From Chloroflexia bacterium (GTDB lineage: Bacteria; Chloroflexota; Chloroflexia; Thermomicrobiales; UBA6265), in assembly GCA_013694885.1 (NCBI GenBank), contig JACDBO010000101.1, positions 1-10,885 on the forward strand: 10,885 nucleotides of DNA. Reading direction: 5' to 3'. The notes below the pieces were generated by a model. That model ran no database searches. It was not told where the DNA came from and was given only the letters and a program-made list of their open reading frames with translations. A program made the position numbers and the translations under genes. Numbering within the stretch: position 1 is the stretch's first letter; every line of letters begins with the position of its first letter. This document shows positions 1 to 5,598 of this stretch, piece by piece.

Positions 1-86
1 GCGCGACGCGCTGCTGAGATTCTTCCCGCTGGTCAGAATGACGATCATGGGGCATTGCTCAAGCAATCACCCGGATTCCGTATCAC
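1..86. repeat. Interspersed intergenic repeat, copy A
   Basis: About 76-86 bp that match positions 7575-7659 imperfectly. Shared exact blocks are CTGCTG, GATTCTTCC, GTCAGAATGACG (32-43 here) and CGGATTCCGTAT (72-83 here), with almost the same spacing (40 versus 39 bp between the last two blocks). ATTCT (19-23) and AGAAT (35-39) can pair as a short stem in both copies. The element may extend left of the window. It ends on the stop codon of the DUF2277 gene. No ORF in it looks real. It resembles short dispersed non-coding repeats known from Chloroflexota, but that family assignment is from memory and unchecked. Confidence 0.7.
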
Positions 87-352
87 GCGCCGTATCGGTG
101 CGCGGAGCGGGCCTTTGCCTTGGCTGCCTCCTCGATCCGATCCTTCGGTGCCGCGCCGGATTCGAGCGCGGCGAGAAACCGCGCCGAGATCCGGGCGATG
201 TCGTCGACAGCCTCGGCAAACGCAGCCTCGTTCACCCTGGACGGCTTCGTGAAACCGCTGATCTTCCTGACGTATTGCAGGGACGCGGCATGAATCTCCG
301 CCTCGGTCGCCGGCGGCTCAAAGTTGTAGAGCGTTCTGATGTTCCTGCACAT
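83..352 (-). CDS. DUF2277 family protein
   Basis: An 89-residue soluble protein that matches the small DUF2277 family along its whole length. It opens with MCRNIRTLYNFEPPATEAEI and carries the YVRKISGFTKPSRVNEAAF stretch and a basic KAKARSAHR tail, all typical of the family. The molecular function of DUF2277 is not known; members are mostly helical and occur widely in actinobacteria, Chloroflexota and proteobacteria. The ATG is preceded by GGAGG about 9 bases upstream, which fixes the start. It is the last gene of the minus-strand series, 82 bp after the RibD-C reductase at 435-1013. The TGA stop lies within the end of repeat copy A. Length and termini look complete. Family assignment is confident; role unknown. 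Confidence 0.9.
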   Translation of the reverse strand: MCRNIRTLYNFEPPATEAEIHAASLQYVRKISGFTKPSRVNEAAFAEAVDDIARISARFLAALESGAAPKDRIEEAAKAKARSAHRYGA

Positions 353-355
353 TCC

Positions 356-389
356 ACATTGCCTCCAGCTCGTCCCCGGAGTCCCCGGA
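356..389 (-). repeat. Leader repeat with Shine-Dalgarno, copy 1
   Basis: Positions 356-379 match 1161-1184 at 22 of 24 bases. On the minus strand the element carries the GCTGGAGGCAA core that serves as the Shine-Dalgarno region of the DUF2277 gene. Next to it the 9-mer GTCCCCGGA (plus strand) is tandemly duplicated at 372-380 and 381-389; the other copy does not have this duplication. It could be a conserved leader or part of a dispersed repeat. Confidence 0.55.
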
Positions 390-434
390 TCGTTGCACGC
401 CTTCCAGCACGCGCGCTATCACCGCCTTTGATGC

Positions 435-1013
435 TCACGCCGGATCGTAGACGGCCCGGTAATGATGCAGCACGTTTCCCGAGGCGACCACCCGGGTCGC
501 CAGCAGCTCAAGCTGAAGCTGACGTCGGAGATCGCCAAACAGCGCCATCCCGCGCCCGATCACCAGCGGACGAACCAGAAGCCGAAACTCATCGACCAAT
601 CCAAAGCCGACGAGCGTCGCCAAGAGTTCGGGACCACAGACCAGGAGCAAGTCCCGACCGGGCAGTTGCTTGAGGTTGGCGATGCGCTCGGCAATATCGT
701 CCTTGATGAGGATGTCGTTATCCTCCACCTGCTCCAGCGTCCGCGACACCACGACCCTGGTCATGCCCCGGAAGATGCGGGCAAACTCGATATCGATCGC
801 CGAGTTGGACGTGTCGGTCAGATCGAGGGCATCCCAGTAGGACACGAATCCCTCGTAGACCACCCGCCCAAACACGACACCGTCCGCCGACGCGAAGAGC
901 TCGTTGGCGAACCTCATCTCTTCCTCAGGGGGCTCGTAGTCCAGGAACGCTCCATCAGGGCCGGCGATGAAGCCATCCAGCGTGGTGAACATATACACGG
1001 CAATCTTGCGCAT
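435..1013 (-). CDS. Dihydrofolate reductase family protein (RibD C-terminal domain), first paralogue
   Basis: A 192-residue protein of the bacterial bifunctional deaminase-reductase C-terminal (RibD_C) fold. It begins MRKIAVYMFTTLDGFIAGPDG, the usual N-terminal strand and loop, then FGRVVYEGF, VVVSRTLEQV, the NADPH-binding-like LLLVCGPELLATLV stretch and DEFRLLVRPLVIGRGMALF. Stand-alone members are assumed to be NAD(P)H-dependent reductases, but their substrates are mostly unknown and true folate activity is not implied. The reading frame is open up to an ATG at 1082, but that extension is Arg-rich and overlaps a strong hairpin. I chose the ATG at 1013 because GGGA lies 5 bases upstream; 1019 (MHMRK) is also possible. 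It lies 201 bp after the YCII gene. A second gene of the same family, also 192 residues, sits at 3656-4234. Confidence 0.87.
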   Translation of the reverse strand: MRKIAVYMFTTLDGFIAGPDGAFLDYEPPEEEMRFANELFASADGVVFGRVVYEGFVSYWDALDLTDTSNSAIDIEFARIFRGMTRVVVSRTLEQVEDNDILIKDDIAERIANLKQLPGRDLLLVCGPELLATLVGFGLVDEFRLLVRPLVIGRGMALFGDLRRQLQLELLATRVVASGNVLHHYRAVYDPA

Positions 1014-1031
1014 GTGCATTCCCGTTTCGAG

Positions 1032-1065
1032 GCGGTGCGTGCGGCGCGCACGCCGCGCACACCGC
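1032..1065. other. Strong hairpin in the leader of the first RibD-C gene
   Basis: An inverted repeat that can form about 15 pairs with one mismatch and one G-T pair. The inner perfect stem is GCGGCG (1041-1046) and CGCCGC (1051-1056) around a 4-base loop. It lies about 20 bases upstream of the chosen ATG at 1013, on the transcribed minus-strand leader. No T-run follows on either strand, so it is not a standard Rho-independent terminator. It could affect translation or mRNA stability, or be part of a repeat. Confidence 0.6.
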
Positions 1066-1160
1066 GCCCTGACTTCGGGCATCTCGTCGTCTGGCGCTCA
1101 CCATGCCGTGCCGGATGTCCATGGGCTCACGCCGCAACGCCGCCAGCCGTGCCAGGTGAC

Positions 1161-1184
1161 ACGTTGCCTCCAGCCCGTCCCCGG
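1161..1184 (-). repeat. Leader repeat with GGAGG core, copy 2
   Basis: Matches 356-379 at 22 of 24 bases, same orientation. Unlike copy 1, it is not followed at Shine-Dalgarno distance by a credible start codon; the nearest recognisable gene in that direction starts at 1013. It may be a remnant of a duplicated leader, or a dispersed element. The surrounding 1014-1214 interval otherwise holds only the 1032-1065 hairpin. Confidence 0.5.
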
Positions 1185-1214
1185 CTCCATCGCTGCCAAG
1201 ACGACCGAGGGGCG

Positions 1215-1646
1215 CTACGACGATTGCTGCGCGGCCATCCGCTCGCGCTGGCGCTCCTCTTGCTCGCGGAGTTCAGGGGTGAACTCCGCGCCGAAGTCCT
1301 CGGCCTCGAACACCTGCCGAATCTCGATCTCGGACTCGCCTTCGAGCGGGTTGGGGCAGCGCTTGACCCACGCGATCGCCTCGTCCAGCGACGCCACCTG
1401 GATTATCCAGAAGCCGGCGATCAGCTCCTTCGTCTCCACGAATGGCCCGTCGATCACGGTCCGCTCCTTGCCCGCGAACTTCACGCGGGCGCCCTTGGAG
1501 CTTGGTTGGAGGCCCTCGCCGGCGAGCATCACGCCGGCCTCCACCAACTCGTCGTTGTACCGCCCCATCTCGGTCAAGAGTTGTTCGTCCGGCATTACCC
1601 CTGCCTCGGTGGTCTCGTCGGCCTTAAGCAGAATCATGAACCGCAT
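1215..1646 (-). CDS. YCII-related (DGPF domain) protein
   Basis: A 143-residue cytoplasmic protein of the YCII-related/DGPF family. Visible hallmarks are the N-terminal MRFMILLKADE strand, MGRYNDELVEAGVMLAGEGL, the family motif DGPFVETKELIAGFWII around residues 66-82, then SLDEAIAWVKRCP and a charged C-terminal tail. The fold is a ferredoxin-like alpha/beta barrel; the biochemical role of DGPF proteins is unsettled. Relatives are often encoded beside ECF sigma factor genes, but none is seen here. The ATG at 1646 has a strong AAAGGAG about 8 bases upstream. A candidate promoter at 1716-1743 suggests it is transcribed on its own rather than only from the upstream hydrolase gene, 171 bp away. 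Length is normal for the family. Confidence 0.9.
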   Translation of the reverse strand: MRFMILLKADETTEAGVMPDEQLLTEMGRYNDELVEAGVMLAGEGLQPSSKGARVKFAGKERTVIDGPFVETKELIAGFWIIQVASLDEAIAWVKRCPNPLEGESEIEIRQVFEAEDFGAEFTPELREQEERQRERMAAQQSS

Positions 1647-1715
1647 CGTCGTCTCTCCTTTATCGTGCCGAGCCGGGTCTCCGGCCGACTCCGACCGGAC
1701 ATCTCCCCGCGCCCT

Positions 1716-1743
1716 ACCTTAACGTCGAACGAGAGGGCGTCAA
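1716..1743 (-). promoter_or_regulatory. Candidate sigma-70-type promoter for the YCII gene
   Basis: On the minus strand there is TTGACG (1743-1738), a 16-base spacer and TAAGGT (1721-1716). The -35 matches consensus at 5 of 6; the -10 keeps the key TA...T. It would give a leader of roughly 60 bases ending in the AAAGGAG ribosome site. This is from eye inspection only. Confidence 0.4.
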
Positions 1744-1763
1744 ATCGACAGGACGGAGGACGG

Positions 1764-1787
1764 CCCTCACCCCCAACCCCCTCTCCC
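1764..1787 (-). repeat. G-rich repeat with G-quadruplex pattern
   Basis: The minus strand reads G3-AGA-G5-TT-G5-TGA-G3, which satisfies the standard four-tract quadruplex pattern with very short loops. It lies between the serine hydrolase gene stop (1818) and the candidate YCII promoter (1738-1743). Similar gggagaggg...ttggggg elements recur as dispersed intergenic repeats in several bacterial genomes; whether this one is multicopy in its host cannot be seen here. Confidence 0.6.
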
Positions 1788-1817
1788 AATGCTGAGCGAG
1801 CGGTCATGGGGAGTGCG

Positions 1818-3038
1818 TCAGTCGTCGATAGCGGCGTAGGCGGTGGTCCAGAAGTCGAGGTACGCACCGGGAGCGCTGGGGGAGTCCATGATGCGCTGAG
1901 TCATGAGGATGCCGACCAGCTCCTCGGCGGGGTCGGTGTAGGCCGATGTGCCGTAGCCGCCGACCCAGCCGTAGCGGCCGGGGGTGGCGGAGAGGTCGTC
2001 GCGCTTCGTGTTGATGGAGAGGCCGAAGCCCCAGCCAAGGTTGTGCCAGAAACCGGGGATGAAGGGCGAGGCGGCTTTTTGGGCGGGGGTAATGTGGTCG
2101 GTCGTCATCAACTCGACCGACGGGCGCGACAGGATGCGTATGCCCGCGTACGTGCCCTTGTCGAGCATCATCAGGCAGAAGGCGAGATAGTCGTCTACGG
2201 TCGACACCAGCCCACCGGCGCCGGACTCGAAGATGGGAGGGACGGCGAAGCGGCCGCCGCGCGCCTCGTCGAACACGGCGAGGCCACCAGTGGCGGGGCC
2301 ACCGGTCTCGACGTCGGTCCGGTAGCAGGTCGGCAGGCGGTCGAGCTTTGCCCCAGGCACGGTGAAGGCGGTGTCCTTCATCCCGAGGGGGGTGAAGAGG
2401 CGTTCGCGGAGGAAGGTTTCCAGCGTCTGGCCGGACGCCCGAGCGATGAGGACGCCGAGGATGTCGGAGCCGCTGTTGTAGTGCCAGCGCTCGCCCGGCT
2501 GGTGGAGCAAGGGCAGCGTGCCGTAGCGCCGCATCAGCTCGTCGGGCGGGTGGACTGGCAGGTCGGGGCCGGGGGCGAGCCCGGCCTCCTCCATCGCCGT
2601 CTGGATGGGGTATCGGGCCGGGAAGACCATCACGGCGCCGATGCCGAGGCGAAACGTCAGCAGATCGCGCAGGGTGGTCGGCCGGTTTGCGGGGACGGTG
2701 TCGTCGAGCGGGCCGTCGAGCCGTTTCAGGACGCGGCGATCGGCCAGTTCGGGGAGCCAGTGGTCGACCGGGTCGTCCAGCCGCAGGACGCACTCTTCGA
2801 CGAGGATCATGGCGGCCGCGGCCACGATCGGTTTGGTCAACGAGGCAATGCGAAAGATGGTGTCGCGCCGCATCAGGGCGTCGCCGCCGGCCGCGAGTGT
2901 CCCGATGGCGTCGACATGGACCTCGCCACGCCGGTTGACGAGCGTGACGAGGCCGGGCACCGTGCCGCGTTCGACATGGCCGGCCATGACGTCGTGCATG
3001 CGGCCGAGCCGCACCGAGGATAGTCCGCCACCGCTCAT
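1818..3038 (-). CDS. Beta-lactamase-fold serine hydrolase (class C / EstB-like)
   Basis: A 406-residue protein of the serine beta-lactamase-like superfamily (Pfam Beta-lactamase), which includes class C beta-lactamases, EstB-type esterases and D-amino-acid peptidases. The nucleophile motif S-x-x-K is S66-L-T-K69 in IFRIASLTKP. The tyrosine motif is Y187-N-S in WHYNSGSDILG, and a late WVGGYGTSAYTDP probably replaces the KTG strand. RDLLTFRLGIG and FLRERLFTPLGMKDT are also typical. No convincing signal peptide is visible, so it may be cytoplasmic. An esterase or amidase role is more likely than antibiotic resistance. The frame extends to a TTG at 3071, but the ATG at 3038 has AGGGAGG upstream and a typical N-terminus (MSGGGLSSVRL), so I used it. 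It starts 87 bp after the PPOX stop. Confidence 0.9.
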   Translation of the reverse strand: MSGGGLSSVRLGRMHDVMAGHVERGTVPGLVTLVNRRGEVHVDAIGTLAAGGDALMRRDTIFRIASLTKPIVAAAAMILVEECVLRLDDPVDHWLPELADRRVLKRLDGPLDDTVPANRPTTLRDLLTFRLGIGAVMVFPARYPIQTAMEEAGLAPGPDLPVHPPDELMRRYGTLPLLHQPGERWHYNSGSDILGVLIARASGQTLETFLRERLFTPLGMKDTAFTVPGAKLDRLPTCYRTDVETGGPATGGLAVFDEARGGRFAVPPIFESGAGGLVSTVDDYLAFCLMMLDKGTYAGIRILSRPSVELMTTDHITPAQKAASPFIPGFWHNLGWGFGLSINTKRDDLSATPGRYGWVGGYGTSAYTDPAEELVGILMTQRIMDSPSAPGAYLDFWTTAYAAIDD

Positions 3039-3125
3039 GTACCTCGCCCCTCCCTGATCTCGATTGCGCAACGGCGTACGCCGGCCGCTTGCTCGCCCAT
3101 CGATCCCTCGACCGGAGCATCCTCC

Positions 3126-3638
3126 TCAGAAGCGACAGCGGGTCTGGCTGAACGGCTCGCCTTTGCCGAAGCCGAAGGCCGTCGCGGGCTTAACCTCAAA
3201 GACCAGAGCGATATTGCCACTCGCGCCGGCAAAGGCGTCGTCGCGGACGGTGAAGTGCCAGTCGCTGCCGAACTTGGCCTCGTACAGGTCGGCGATGCGT
3301 TGGAGCCTGGCATCGTCGCGCACTCGCACGGCCTCGCCTTCGATGACCAGATCGAGCCCTTCGTCGAAGTTGTTGCAGCCGGTGGTGAGGATGCATTGCG
3401 TGTTGTGGACGAGGTTCTTCGCTTTGCGTTCCTGCTCGCCGGTACAGAAGTACAGCGCGCTATCGAACCAGACGGCGATCAGCGGGGTAACGTGCGGTCG
3501 TCCGTCCGGGCGCACCGTCGATAACCAGTAGACCGCCGCTTGCTTCAGGCGCTCGCGTGCCTCCGACCACGTGGTGGGCGAGGCGCTGTTGTCGCTAAAT
3601 GCGTGATCCAGCTCGGTTATTGGTTCTTTCTCCGCCAC
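3126..3638 (-). CDS. Pyridoxamine 5'-phosphate oxidase (PPOX) family protein
   Basis: A 170-residue split-barrel flavin/F420-binding family protein. Key stretches are YWLSTVRPDGRPHVTPLIAVW (about residues 37-57), ALYFCTGEQERKAKNL (61-76), CILTTGCNN, LVIEGEAVRVRDD (97-109) and the C-terminal FGFGKGEPFSQTRCRF, which is characteristic of one PPOX subgroup in actinobacteria and Chloroflexota. Members bind FMN or F420 and act as reductases or oxidases on small molecules; sequence alone does not decide the cofactor or substrate. The start is GTG at 3638 with AAAGGTG about 8 bases upstream. It lies 17 bp after the second RibD-C gene and closes the compact ArsR-led series. Length is normal. Confidence 0.9.
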   Translation of the reverse strand: MAEKEPITELDHAFSDNSASPTTWSEARERLKQAAVYWLSTVRPDGRPHVTPLIAVWFDSALYFCTGEQERKAKNLVHNTQCILTTGCNNFDEGLDLVIEGEAVRVRDDARLQRIADLYEAKFGSDWHFTVRDDAFAGASGNIALVFEVKPATAFGFGKGEPFSQTRCRF

Positions 3639-3655
3639 CGCTGTTCACCTTTCGC

Positions 3656-4234
3656 TCACTGGTCCTGGCTGCTCATGTCGGCTCGCTGGTAGCGGAGGTA
3701 GACGACTCCAGAGGCAAAGGTGCGCGTTTCGACGAGCATCAGGTCGATCTTGGTGTCCGGCGGCAGGAAAGACAGACCGTTTCCAAGCGCGACCGGGTGG
3801 AGGAAGAGGCGGTACTCATCGATCAAGCCGAGCGGTATGAGAGACGCGGCCAAGGTCGGTCCGCCGAGGTCGAGGTTTTTGCCGGATTGGGCTTTCATCC
3901 GCCTCACGTCAGCGGCGGCATCGTCGCTGACGAGACGGGCGTTTCCGTCGACATGTGAGAGCGTCCGCGAGAAGACGACCTTCGGCATTTCTTTCCAGAT
4001 GCGGGAGAACTCCGCGATGTAGTCAGGAGCCGACGGGTCTTCATCTGCCGTGGGCCAGAAGTCGTTCATGAGCTCGAACAACCGCCGGCCGTATAGGTAG
4101 GCGCCGACCTCGGCCTGCTGGTCGTTGACGAAAGTGTGCAGCTCCTCGTCGACCTTGACCCAGTCGAGCGAACCGTCCGGCCGCGCGACGAAGCCATCGA
4201 GTGAGACCATCATCGAGTAGACCACGTTGCTCAT
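3656..4234 (-). CDS. Dihydrofolate reductase family protein (RibD C-terminal domain), second paralogue
   Basis: A 192-residue RibD_C-fold protein. It shows MSNVVYSMMVSLDGFVARPDG at the N-terminus, LYGRRLFELMNDFWP, PKVVFSRTLSHVDGNARLV, the nucleotide-binding-like KNLDLGGPTLAASLI and DEYRLFLHPVALGNGLSFL. It is a presumed NAD(P)H-dependent reductase of unknown substrate. The frame reaches a TTG at 4249, but that would overlap the upstream VOC stop; the ATG at 4234 has CGGAG 5 bases upstream and gives the usual N-terminus. It follows the VOC gene by 11 bp and precedes the PPOX gene by 17 bp, so it is very likely in the ArsR-led operon. It shares the fold and length of the 435-1013 protein but is clearly diverged from it. 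Confidence 0.9.
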   Translation of the reverse strand: MSNVVYSMMVSLDGFVARPDGSLDWVKVDEELHTFVNDQQAEVGAYLYGRRLFELMNDFWPTADEDPSAPDYIAEFSRIWKEMPKVVFSRTLSHVDGNARLVSDDAAADVRRMKAQSGKNLDLGGPTLAASLIPLGLIDEYRLFLHPVALGNGLSFLPPDTKIDLMLVETRTFASGVVYLRYQRADMSSQDQ

Positions 4235-4245
4235 CAGTGCTCCGT

Positions 4246-4611
4246 TCAAGCTAGGTCGATCGAGGCGTCGGTGGATAGGGATCCGGCGAAGGTAATCGTG
4301 TTGCCTTCGGGGTCGGTGCGAATCGCGAATCGCCCGACCTCGCCCGTCGTGATCGCTCCAGGGCGGAAACCTCGTCCCGCCAGGTCCGCGATGCGCGCAT
4401 CCAGGTCATCGACGATGAGCGTCGGCACGGCGCCACCGCCGCGTTCAGGGTCGTGAAACACCTGGACACCGTCGGTCTCAGTGACCTGCCATTCGGCCAA
4501 GCCGTCCATCGGGCGTCGGTCGGCCGGGCGTCCAAAGAGGCGTTCGTACCAGGCGAGTGCCGCATCGAAATCGACGACGGTGACCTCCGCCAGGACATTG
4601 GTGATAGCCAT
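4246..4611 (-). CDS. VOC (glyoxalase/bleomycin-resistance fold) family protein
   Basis: A 121-residue single-unit VOC protein with two beta-alpha-beta-beta-beta repeats. The first has LAEVTVVDFDAALAWYERLFG; the second has PTLIVDDLDARIADLAGRG and ends with FAIRTDPEGNTITFAG. Families of this fold include glyoxalases, dioxygenases and drug-binding resistance proteins. The positions that usually hold the metal-binding His in strand one and the Glu after the DPEGN turn appear to be Ala/Glu and Thr, so a classical metal site is doubtful and a ligand-binding role is possible. The ATG at 4611 is preceded by GGAAGGGAG. It lies 27 bp after the SRPBCC gene and 11 bp before the second RibD-C gene, within the ArsR-led series. 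Confidence 0.88.
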   Translation of the reverse strand: MAITNVLAEVTVVDFDAALAWYERLFGRPADRRPMDGLAEWQVTETDGVQVFHDPERGGGAVPTLIVDDLDARIADLAGRGFRPGAITTGEVGRFAIRTDPEGNTITFAGSLSTDASIDLA

Positions 4612-4638
4612 GCTTGCTCCCTTCCTCGCGGTGATCGA

Positions 4639-5112
4639 TCAGGTGGTCGCGGACTGGCGTTCCAGTTCCGCGCCCAGGGCATCCAGCAGTGAGCCCGTGC
4701 CCTGCGCCCGCTTGTCCGGTGTGTCGAGACCGTCGAGGTAGGCGCCCTGCTCGGTGTAGATCAGGCGCGTGCCGGCGGCCGCGGGTTTTAGCTCCACCGT
4801 CGCCAGCGAGACCGAGATCCGGGCCTCGTCCAGATGCATGTCATAGGTGTAGACGATGCGCTGGTCCGGCACGATGTCCTGATAGCGGGCGGCGAAGGTA
4901 AGGACCGGGCCGACCGGCGGGCCGCCACTGGTGCGTTCATGACTGCCGATCCGGAAGTCGTACTCAGCCTCGCCGTCCTCCCAGTCCTCGGGACCCGCGA
5001 ACCAGCGAGCCTTGGCCGCGGGGTCCGCCCAGGCCGCGAAGACCCGCGCCGGCGCGGCGTCGTAGGTGCGCTCGACGACGAAGGTGGCGTGCGTCACGGA
5101 TCGCTCGGTCAT
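4639..5112 (-). CDS. SRPBCC / AHSA1-like (activator of Hsp90 ATPase homologue) protein
   Basis: A 157-residue protein with the SRPBCC (START/Bet v1-like) fold. It shows FVVERTYDAAPARVFAAWAD near the start, the AHSA1 hallmark KARWFAGPEDW (34-44), DFRIGSHERTSGGP, VYTYDMHLDEARISVSLATVEL and the C-terminal helix GTGSLLDALGAELERQ. The fold makes a deep hydrophobic pocket; bacterial stand-alone members mostly have unknown ligands and are not shown to act on Hsp90. The ATG at 5112 overlaps the TGA of arsR as ATGA, and GGGAGG lies 5 bases upstream, so translation is probably coupled. An ArsR regulator directly upstream of an AHSA1 gene is a common bacterial arrangement and suggests the regulator controls it. 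Confidence 0.92.
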   Translation of the reverse strand: MTERSVTHATFVVERTYDAAPARVFAAWADPAAKARWFAGPEDWEDGEAEYDFRIGSHERTSGGPPVGPVLTFAARYQDIVPDQRIVYTYDMHLDEARISVSLATVELKPAAAGTRLIYTEQGAYLDGLDTPDKRAQGTGSLLDALGAELERQSATT

Positions 5113-5462
5113 GGTTCCCTCCCATAGTTCGCTTCGTCAGGCTGCTCGGCGAGGTAGTCGCCGAGTCGATCGAGGCGGTGTTCCCAGCTCGACCGCCGCT
5201 CGCTGACCCACTGCTCAACCGTCCGCAGCGCCGCCGGTTCGATACGGCAGGTGCGCACCCGCCCGACCTTCTCGGACGTGACGATGCCGCTCGCTTCGAG
5301 GACGTGCAGGTGCTGGAGCACCGCCGGCAGCGACATGGCGAGCGGCCGCGCGAGTTCGCTGACCGACGCCGGCCCGCGGCTCAACCGCTCCACCATCACG
5401 CGCCGGCTCGGGTCCGCCAGCGCCTGAAACACGAGATCGAGCGAACCTGCATAGTTAATCAT
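5109..5462 (-). CDS. ArsR-family winged-helix transcriptional regulator
   Basis: A 117-residue DNA-binding regulator of the ArsR/SmtB fold. It starts with LVFQALADPSRRVMVERLSRG, followed by the helix-turn-helix SVSELARPLAMSLPAVLQHL (33-52), the recognition helix and wing VLEASGIVTSEKVGRVRTCRI, and a C-terminal dimerisation helix (about 80-105). It has one cysteine (C72) and lacks the ELCVCDL metal-binding motif of ArsR proper, so sensing of arsenite or similar metals by the classic site is unlikely. It heads the compact minus-strand operon and overlaps the AHSA1 gene by 4 bp. The start ATG at 5462 has no Shine-Dalgarno, but a good promoter ends 7 bases before it, which suggests a leaderless mRNA and autoregulation. 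Confidence 0.93.
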   Translation of the reverse strand: MINYAGSLDLVFQALADPSRRVMVERLSRGPASVSELARPLAMSLPAVLQHLHVLEASGIVTSEKVGRVRTCRIEPAALRTVEQWVSERRSSWEHRLDRLGDYLAEQPDEANYGREP

Positions 5463-5497
5463 GTACTTAAGTGTATCGTTGAGCTGGAGTCTGTCAA
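5461..5497 (-). promoter_or_regulatory. arsR promoter with overlapping palindromic operator; predicted leaderless start
   Basis: On the minus strand: consensus TTGACA (5497-5492), a 16-base spacer, TACACT (5475-5470), then 7 bases to the ATG of arsR (5462). The transcript would therefore begin at or within a base or two of the start codon, consistent with the absence of a ribosome site. ACTTAAGT (5465-5472) is a perfect palindrome; the dyad extends imperfectly to 5461-5476 (12 of 16 positions symmetric). It covers the -10 and start site, where a repressor would block polymerase. ArsR self-binding is inferred. Confidence 0.6.
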
Positions 5498-5598
5498 GTG
5501 GGCGCCGCCAGGAAAGAGGGACGGGGTAAACTCAGCACCGCGAGGCGGCGTGCCTTCGTCCAGCTCACCGCATCGACCACACAAGGAGAAGTCGCCTC

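Noticed and set aside
38..673. 211-codon plus-strand frame at the left edge
   Set aside because: Runs antisense to DUF2277 and the RibD_C gene; Arg/Pro-rich shadow translation starting inside a repeat.
955..1137. 60-codon minus-strand frame upstream of and overlapping the first RibD-C gene
   Set aside because: Starts at TTG without a ribosome site, overlaps the RibD_C N-terminus in another frame and has no recognisable sequence. The leader repeat at 1161-1184 kept it in mind, but evidence is too thin.
462..3023. 853-codon plus-strand open frame across four minus-strand genes
   Set aside because: It is an antisense shadow caused by high GC. Its translation has no recognisable domain, is rich in Gly/Arg/His/Asp low-complexity stretches, and runs opposite to well-recognised RibD_C, YCII and hydrolase genes.
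1818..3038. Antibiotic-resistance beta-lactamase
   Set aside because: The third catalytic motif and lack of a clear signal peptide fit EstB-like esterases/peptidases better than a true class C beta-lactamase.
3072..3083. Perfect 12-bp palindrome CGGCGTACGCCG upstream of the serine hydrolase
   Set aside because: Could be an operator, but a single GC-rich 12-mer palindrome in such DNA is not strong evidence and no promoter is seen around it.
1804..3120. 438-codon minus-strand frame overlapping the serine hydrolase
   Set aside because: Its translation is Arg/Pro-rich with no domain, while the overlapping frame has S-x-x-K and YNS motifs and a good ribosome site.
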